Source of the DNA: Otatea glauca
Lineage: Eukaryota > Streptophyta > Magnoliopsida > Poales > Poaceae
Direction of reading: 5' to 3'
Length of the DNA: 64,000 nt
Assembly: GCA_036346275.1 (NCBI GenBank)
Contig: CM070722.1
Location: 26,435,336 to 26,499,335, forward strand
In this document: in pieces, positions 58,208-64,000 of the stretch
How positions within the stretch are numbered: the first letter of the stretch is position 1
Layout: every line of letters starts with the position of its first letter
Program-made: the position numbers and the translations under genes
The notes under the pieces: generated by a model
Told to the model about the DNA's origin: nothing
The model's input: only the letters and a program-made list of their open reading frames with translations
Database searches by the model: none

Positions 58208-61042
58208 TGTCGGGACCGGTTTGCAAATCTGAAACCCTCTGTATCTTGCACTAGTCTGGATCACGCTAGTGCACACACAGTGGAAACATAGATGAAATAC
58301 CATTCCATACAACGAATTAACTAAGAAGAAGCAATTTATTATTGAATAAAGCAAACGACCTTAGGGTCAATGTTTACACCATTATGCCTTAAGGGCTTAG
58401 AAACAAATACTATTGCAGTGGAAAAGATAACTTGAGTCATTCAACATGCCACGAGCAATCGTGCAGGGAACGCCTTCCTAATCCACGTAGTCTTCATAGA
58501 ATTCCTCCTCATGATATTCATTATCTCCTTGACAATCGATCAACAAGGGCATAAAGCCGTGAGTACAAAGGTACTCGACAAGCCATAGGAATTGATGCAA
58601 TATATTCATGCGGCTTGACAAGGATGTCTATATGGTTCATTTGCGAAAGCAATAACTTGAATTTAAATACAATAAATAGATTGAAAGCATATTTATGAAA
58701 AGATAAATAAAAGATTGATAGATCAATGATAGACAACAAAACAACGATGAACTCCCGTTCACATCCCAACAATTCCACATTCCACATTTTATGAAACACT
58801 CTATACCCGTGTGAAATTCCGGGCTTTGTCCATTACATGCGGACGCTATTCGAATAGTTTCACACTCTGCGAGAGGTTGTACAACTTTACCCACAAGTCA
58901 TGAACATCTCTTTGTGCAAGCGTTACTAACACACTTCCTTTGGTGTGTCGCGAGAGATATCATGACAAAGCCTTTACAATGCCTTTGTCTAAACTCGAGC
59001 TTGCCCGATAAGGTTTCGCCCATTAGGGCCCCCTCTTGTCCCTTGCGAATCTACCGTCCATCCCGAACCCACACCACCAATGGCGATACTCAAGGCTAGA
59101 CATTGCAAATTAATCACTAGGTCTGTCCCATTCGGACATGTGGTTATACAGTTAGGCCCAGTTCAATGGCGCACAAGATTAAGTCCTTAAATTGTCTCGG
59201 GCAAGACATCCACATCCCAATGTGCTAGAAAGCACCCCTTTCTTGCACGATCACTTGCAGAGGAAAACAATTCGTTCAACCAAGACCAATGGCAAGCCCC
59301 GCCATGGTACTACAAATTTTACAACAGTGGCTAACGGCCACGATTCAATATCTCATTAAATCAAGATTAACATTATTCACGGTGTGACATGAATCCCAAC
59401 GTATATCTAAGCATGTCTAAGCATAGCTACGTAACCCAATGTTGGTATAATGATTATGTCCAACTAGTAATGTCTCAACCTAGGTTTAACAATGGATACA
59501 TGGCATCCCAATTAATCAAGGTGACATAATGTCAACTAGGTATACATCTACTCCCATTAAATAAGCATTGATACACAAAATAGCATGCAATTGTAATAAA
59601 GTAAATTACTTTTGCAAACATAGGATCAATATGATCAAAAGATTACAACTTGCCTTGCTGATCTAGTGTTGGGTCTTGGTCTTCGAAGTCTTCGTTCGCT
59701 CCCTCGGAATTAGCGTCTACCGGAAAAGAAGCAACGAAACCAAATAAATACAAAACAAAGACTCAAACAAGCTCAAAACTGAAAATAAATGGATCTGGAA
59801 GATAGATCTTGATTTTATAAAAATTTAGAAACTTGAATCGCCTCAATCGGAGTTCGTATGAGGGAGAACGAGCTTCTGAAAAATTAAATCAGAGAAAAAG
59901 GCTAAAAATCAGAAATTCGGAATTTCTCGATTTATTTTTATACTGGAAAATGATTTATTGCGCAATCGCTGACGTCATCAGGTTCACGGTGGACTGGGTT
60001 CATGGTATGCTGCGCGGTTCACGTGCACCGCCTACGACCGAGCGTCGTGGCCGCAGAGCCGAGTGGATGGCCACGCGTCGCTCATCCGCGATCTGGGCGG
60101 TCGGACGGCCCAGGATGCGGGGCTGCGACGGAGGCGACGCGGCGCAATCTGGTGCACTCGCAGGCAATCGGACGGCCACGGTTCGGCGAAGGAGGACGGC
60201 GGTTAGCGGATGCGCGAGGCTTACCGGCAATGGAGAAGAAGACGCGGCACACGGTGGAAGGGCGACGGTTTGGGCACGACTCTGCACCGATCTAAGAGGG
60301 CTCAACGCGGGCGACTCAAAGATGCCAACGGAGACAGCGGAGGGGCAACGGCGGCAAAGATCTGGGCGACGGAAGGTCTCGGCTCGACGGCGAACTTGCG
60401 GCGCCACGAGACACAGGCGGCTGCGCGGACGACGGGAGATGGGGCAAGCGGTGCGGGCGCGAGGAACCTCGGGAGGGGTGCGGCTGTGCTTTTATAGCCC
60501 TCGGGAGGCGTGCGCGACCCAGACGTCGAGGTGGCGGCGACGCGCATGGAATTCGGAGGCGGTTAGGGTTAGGGTTCTGGGCGGCGGCGGCGGGCGGCGC
60601 GAGCGATCGAACCGCACACGTGGCGCGAATCGGACGGCCGACGCGGTTGGTGTGTGGCGAGCCAGCCCAATGCTGCGAAGGTGGGTTGAGCGGGCGGGCA
60701 AAGCGGCAGTCGAAGGGGAAAATGGGCTGCGCGGGGGAAAAACGGCCCGAGGGCGTTTTGAAAAACAAACACATTTTCCAATTTAATAAAAATTCCAGAA
60801 ATTCAAATAAATGCAAATAAATATCAAATAAATTCAGAAAAATCCCTAAAAATACAGAAAAATTCCTTGGAGCATAATAAACCCAACTAAAACTGAAAAT
60901 CTTTAGTTTGATGAATAGTTTAGTCAAATTAGATCCTTTGATTAATAGAAAATTCAAATTAAGCTGGGTTGAATTCAAGAAAAATGCAAATGGTTTATTT
61001 TTGAATTCAAACATTCCAAAACTCAAATTTTGGGATGTTACA
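58208..61042 (-). mobile_element. 5' LTR of element C
   Basis: 2835 bp from TGTCGGGACCGG to GGGATGTTACA. Colinear with 50229-53108; almost all differences in the first 1.1 kb fall on CAG or CTG triplets (for example CTCTGCAGAGG there, CTCTGCGAGAGG here). TGACGTCA at 59970-59977 and a TATA box at 60489-60496 are kept. Confidence 0.92.
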
Positions 61043-61733
61043 ACGGGCGTCAAGGCCTTTAAATGTTAGACTGATCGGCTTCTGAGGTTCGTCAATCAAT
61101 TGGGCACCTTCTCCACCATTTAGTTTTGCTCGTGCTGCTTTGGTTTCTGCAGAATAGCTCGTCGGAGTTGAGCTTCGAGCCGCCATCGATTTTCATGTCT
61201 CTCCATTGCCGACAAGCCATACCTGTCGAGTTTGATGGCAGATTCGAGTTCATCGCAAGGAGCCACGTTAGGTCCATCAAGGGGCATCACCGGCGGAGCG
61301 CTTAAACACCGTCGGGCTCACCTTCGTTCTTGTCTCTAGTGAGTTGCGCCGCCAACAACCTTCACCTGAATTATGACCGTCCGATTTATCCTGTACGACT
61401 TAGATCTAGCCACATAGCCTTACTACCTGTGCTCCACGTGTCCGCCATCATTGCCATCTTCATGCAAATCTCGCCCGTTCGATCCATAGCCAACGCTCTA
61501 GATTAAGCCACATGGCGCTATTGCCCGTGCGCCACACGTCCCCTCATTGTTGCCCATCGCAATCAACCTCCACTGTTAGATCTTGTATCAATGGCCCAAA
61601 TCGAGCCACGTGTCCTCATCGCCCATGCACCGCGTGTCGGGCTGACGTCAGCATGCGCATGTCAGTGCTGACGTCAGGGCATGGCATACGAAACGACATG
61701 GACAGAGTCCATCGTAAACGCGTACTATAGCAT

Positions 61734-61757
61734 GGGCCCAGTCCATGGACTGGGCCC
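61734..61757. repeat. 24-bp perfect palindrome in LTR E
   Basis: Reads GGGCCCAGTCCA and its exact reverse complement. The centre GTCCATGGAC is shared with the LTRs of A (2543-2552) and B (16306-16315, 25640-25649). It could be a protein-binding site or form a cruciform. Confidence 0.9.
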
Positions 61758-63352
61758 ACATGTCAGCCTCTATAGTTATTTTTGAATTTATTTTTATTTT
61801 ATTCATTTCGGTGATGACATCAACATGATGTCATAATTAGGTTTTCTTTAGAAAAATATTCAGCCGAAATTCAAATTACCAGTGACATCAGCATGATGTC
61901 ATTATTCTCAATTTCTAAAAGAAAGTAATTCAAGTAAATAGGATTTATTCCTTTTCTTTTATTTTAAATTTTTGAGTGCCCGTTCTTCCTCACGAGAGCT
62001 CCGATTGAGGCAATTCAAATTTTTAAAAATTTGTAAAATTGGGGTCTATTTAATGGTGAATTTTATTTGATTTTTAGAGTTGGTTTGATTTTCTATTTGG
62101 TATTTATTTTGTGTTTCCTTTCGATTCGCGTAGACGTCGAAGTGTCCAGACCGAGAGAGAGTGAAAAGTTGATCCAAGACCATGGTCCAAAGCAGGAACA
62201 AGAGTTATTCTAAGGCAAATTGTGCTTTAATCATATTGTACTCAGTCTTACAAAATTGCTATGTTGATTTAAATTATGCATGATATTTTATGCGTAGAAA
62301 TGCTTCGAAAATAGTTTAGGATCTAGTTATTCAACCCAATTGGATTATACCTACCTTGTCATTTGTATGCCATGATTATTGTCACCCTAGGATGGTTTCT
62401 TACTAGTTGGTTACTATTAGAGATCAACATGGGATGGTTAGATCGTCGTGGGATGCTTAGCCATGCAACGTATGGCACATGTCTTCTGAAATATCAATGT
62501 AAATCTTGACTAATGGATTATGGAACATGTTTATGGAGTTAAGTGTGTCATGTGTTGTCACACGATTATGCTGAGTTGTGGTAACACATGTTGTTCTGCA
62601 ACGAAGTTGAATTGTTGATGTCATGTGTTGCATGGTAATCAACTGGGGTGGTAATGATTTAGATTGGGGCAAGTGGCAAGAGTCAGTATGCCAAGGTGGA
62701 TCTATGTGGCAGAATGAGTTGTGAAAGTCTTGTCATGGTCAACCTAAGGACATAACCTTGCAGACCTTTGACCAGAGTCAAACATGCAATCACATGTGTG
62801 GAATGGGATGAACCTTGCTGATTAATTTGCAATGTCTTAGCTTTGGTACTACCAGTGGTGATGTGAGATCCAGCCGAACGATGAAACTCACATGGCGCAA
62901 GAGGGGGGTCCTGATTGTGGCAACCAGTCCCTTCAGTGTTGAAACCTTAGCAGGTAGTACTGGGTTGAGCGAGAGCATTGTAAAGGCTTTGTCATGATTT
63001 CTCTGCCAACACACCAAAGGAAGTGTGTTAATCCAAAGGCAAAAGGAGATGATCATGTCATGTGGGTAAAGCGCGTAACCTCTCCATAGTGTATAATCTA
63101 TTCAGATAGCCGTGCTCGTGGTATTGAGCAATGTTCGAGAATTACAGTCAAGGAATAGAATTTGTAAAATGGAAACTTGGATGGGAAGCTAGGTGGTCAA
63201 TCAACAGGTTATATTTAATAAATGATGTCTTTATTATATTTCGCTACGTATGATTGTGATATTCATCTATGTTGAGCCTGTGTGCACTAGCGTAATCCTA
63301 GACTAGTGCAACATACATAGAGGATCCGAATTTGCATATTCGGTTCCCGACA

Positions 63353-63409
63353 CCCTATGTGTGGAACTCCTTCTCTATAGTATATTTTGAAATGGACTCG
63401 GTCATCCAT
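63353..63409 (-). pseudogene. First 19 codons of the MULE transposase, cut off by LTR E
   Basis: ATG at 63409 starts MDDRVHFKIYYREGVPHIG. If E and one copy of its 5-bp duplication are removed, the frame runs straight into AQRVELGHFPC at 49673-49640 without a shift. N-terminal segments of this style are usual in grass MULE transposases. The region upstream (63410 onward) would be the gene's leader and the element's right end. Confidence 0.75.
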
Positions 63410-63537
63410 ACCTACGGCACATTTATTACACAATTGTTATTTCGCACACGCTATATTGGCATTAAGTGATGCAATACATAATGTTCTTAAAGAATTAGGA
63501 ATCTAATAGGGAAAATATGCCTACAAATGACATGAAT

Positions 63538-64000
63538 CTGCTCTACACTTCAATATATAATTACTTCAAATGTCCCTAAATTTTACTTCTCAACTCCATA
63601 CTATCCGGCAATGCTTCATGAATTATTCCCAACATGTCGGAGCGAATCTAAACCATGCTCACAACACTACAAATCCAAAAATAGCAATATATATACACTA
63701 ATATTACTAACCTCCATGTAGCTACACATACATTACTATTATAAACATAGCTCTAACAATAATACCAATGTATAAATATTTACAAGCAATCTAAACCTAC
63801 CTACATAAATATTTTTAATCTACCCATAGCTGCTCTACAGTTCAATGCATAATTGCTTGAAATGTCCGTATATGTTACTTCTGCACTTCATACTATCCGG
63901 CAAAGTTTTACAAATTATTCCCAATATGTCGGAGCGAACCTAATCTGCGATTACAGCCCTACAAATGCAAAAATAGCAATATATGTACACTAATATTACT
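63538..64000 (+). repeat. 292-bp tandem repeat at the window edge
   Basis: A unit starting CTGCTCTACA at 63538 is repeated from 63830 and runs to the last base (64000 corresponds to 63708). Internal landmarks repeat at the same offset, such as ACTATCCGGCAA and ATGTCGGAGCGAA. Lying upstream of the transposase start, it may be the subterminal region of the MULE. The number of copies cannot be seen. Confidence 0.85.

Larger units (their letters stand above)
50229..61042 (-). mobile_element. Chromovirus element C
   Basis: Full-length, 10.8 kb, minus sense: 5' LTR 58208-61042, primer site, gag, protease, RT, RNase H, integrase, chromodomain-like tail, polypurine tract, 3' LTR 50229-53108. Proteins are clearly related to those of B, but the LTR is about 0.8 kb shorter and there is no extra ORF before gag, so C is a different family in the same clade. 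Perfect target duplication. Its integrase frame is the best preserved in the window. Confidence 0.93.
49674..63352 (+). mobile_element. Solo LTR E, split by element C
   Basis: Left piece 49674-50228 starts TGTAATATCCCAATTTTTG; right piece 61048-63352 ends CGGTTCCCGACA. Joined they make about 2.86 kb, the reverse complement of the same class of LTR seen elsewhere here, so its sense is plus while all others are minus. Flanks CCCCA (49669-49673) and CCCTA (63353-63357) match 4 of 5. No primer site or polypurine tract adjoins it. It interrupts the MULE transposase gene. Confidence 0.85.

Noticed and set aside
59833..60786. A 317-codon open frame on the plus strand in the 5' LTR of element C
   Set aside because: It lies in the GC-rich part of the LTR, where stops are rare; the partner LTR at 51868-52830 breaks it into different frames. 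No domain is recognisable, so it is a composition effect.

Overview
This window is repeat-filled intergenic DNA from a grass (Poaceae, probably panicoid). The evidence is the structure: multi-kilobase LTRs starting TGTCGGGACC, chromodomain Ty3/gypsy elements primed by initiator tRNA-Met, a Tat-lineage (RIRE2-like) element with a spliced antisense gene, and a Mutator-like element carrying a plant mobile domain gene. I find no convincing single-copy host gene, rRNA, tRNA or CRISPR array.

Layout. 1-4210 is the 5' end (minus sense) of a chromovirus, element A, cut by the window edge. 4559-7712 is a solo LTR of a related family. 7713-11346 holds an old LTR-like relic, a probable hAT MITE (9628-9997) and a degenerate 52-bp minisatellite. 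11347-43210 is a Tat-type retrotransposon, D, with three LTRs: LTR1, a full internal region with a spliced plus-strand antisense gene and a minus-strand gag-pol, LTR2, a second internal region that has lost pol, then LTR3. Chromovirus B (14209-27201) sits inside an intron of the first antisense gene. 43211-49673 carries a decayed MULE: a GRF zinc-finger exon pair, a plant mobile domain gene and a MURA-type transposase, all minus. The transposase is split by a solo LTR (E, 49674-63352), itself split by chromovirus C (50229-61042). The first 19 codons of the transposase lie beyond E at 63353-63409. The window ends in a 292-bp tandem repeat.

Order of events read from the nesting: MULE and minisatellite first; then D, its tandem duplication, and B into only one of the two D copies; separately E into the MULE transposase, E reduced to a solo LTR, then C into E. 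Target-site duplications support each step: ACGGG exact for C, and one mismatch in five for B, D, E and the 4559 solo LTR.

Two cautions affect reading frames. A 100-N gap at 35168-35267 is flanked by two versions of the same gag segment, which looks like unjoined contig ends. The right-hand LTRs of B and C, and parts of their coding regions, differ from their partners mostly at CAG/CTG trinucleotides. That is the plant CHG methylation context and looks like uncorrected long-read base-calling error, so some frameshifts here may not be real.
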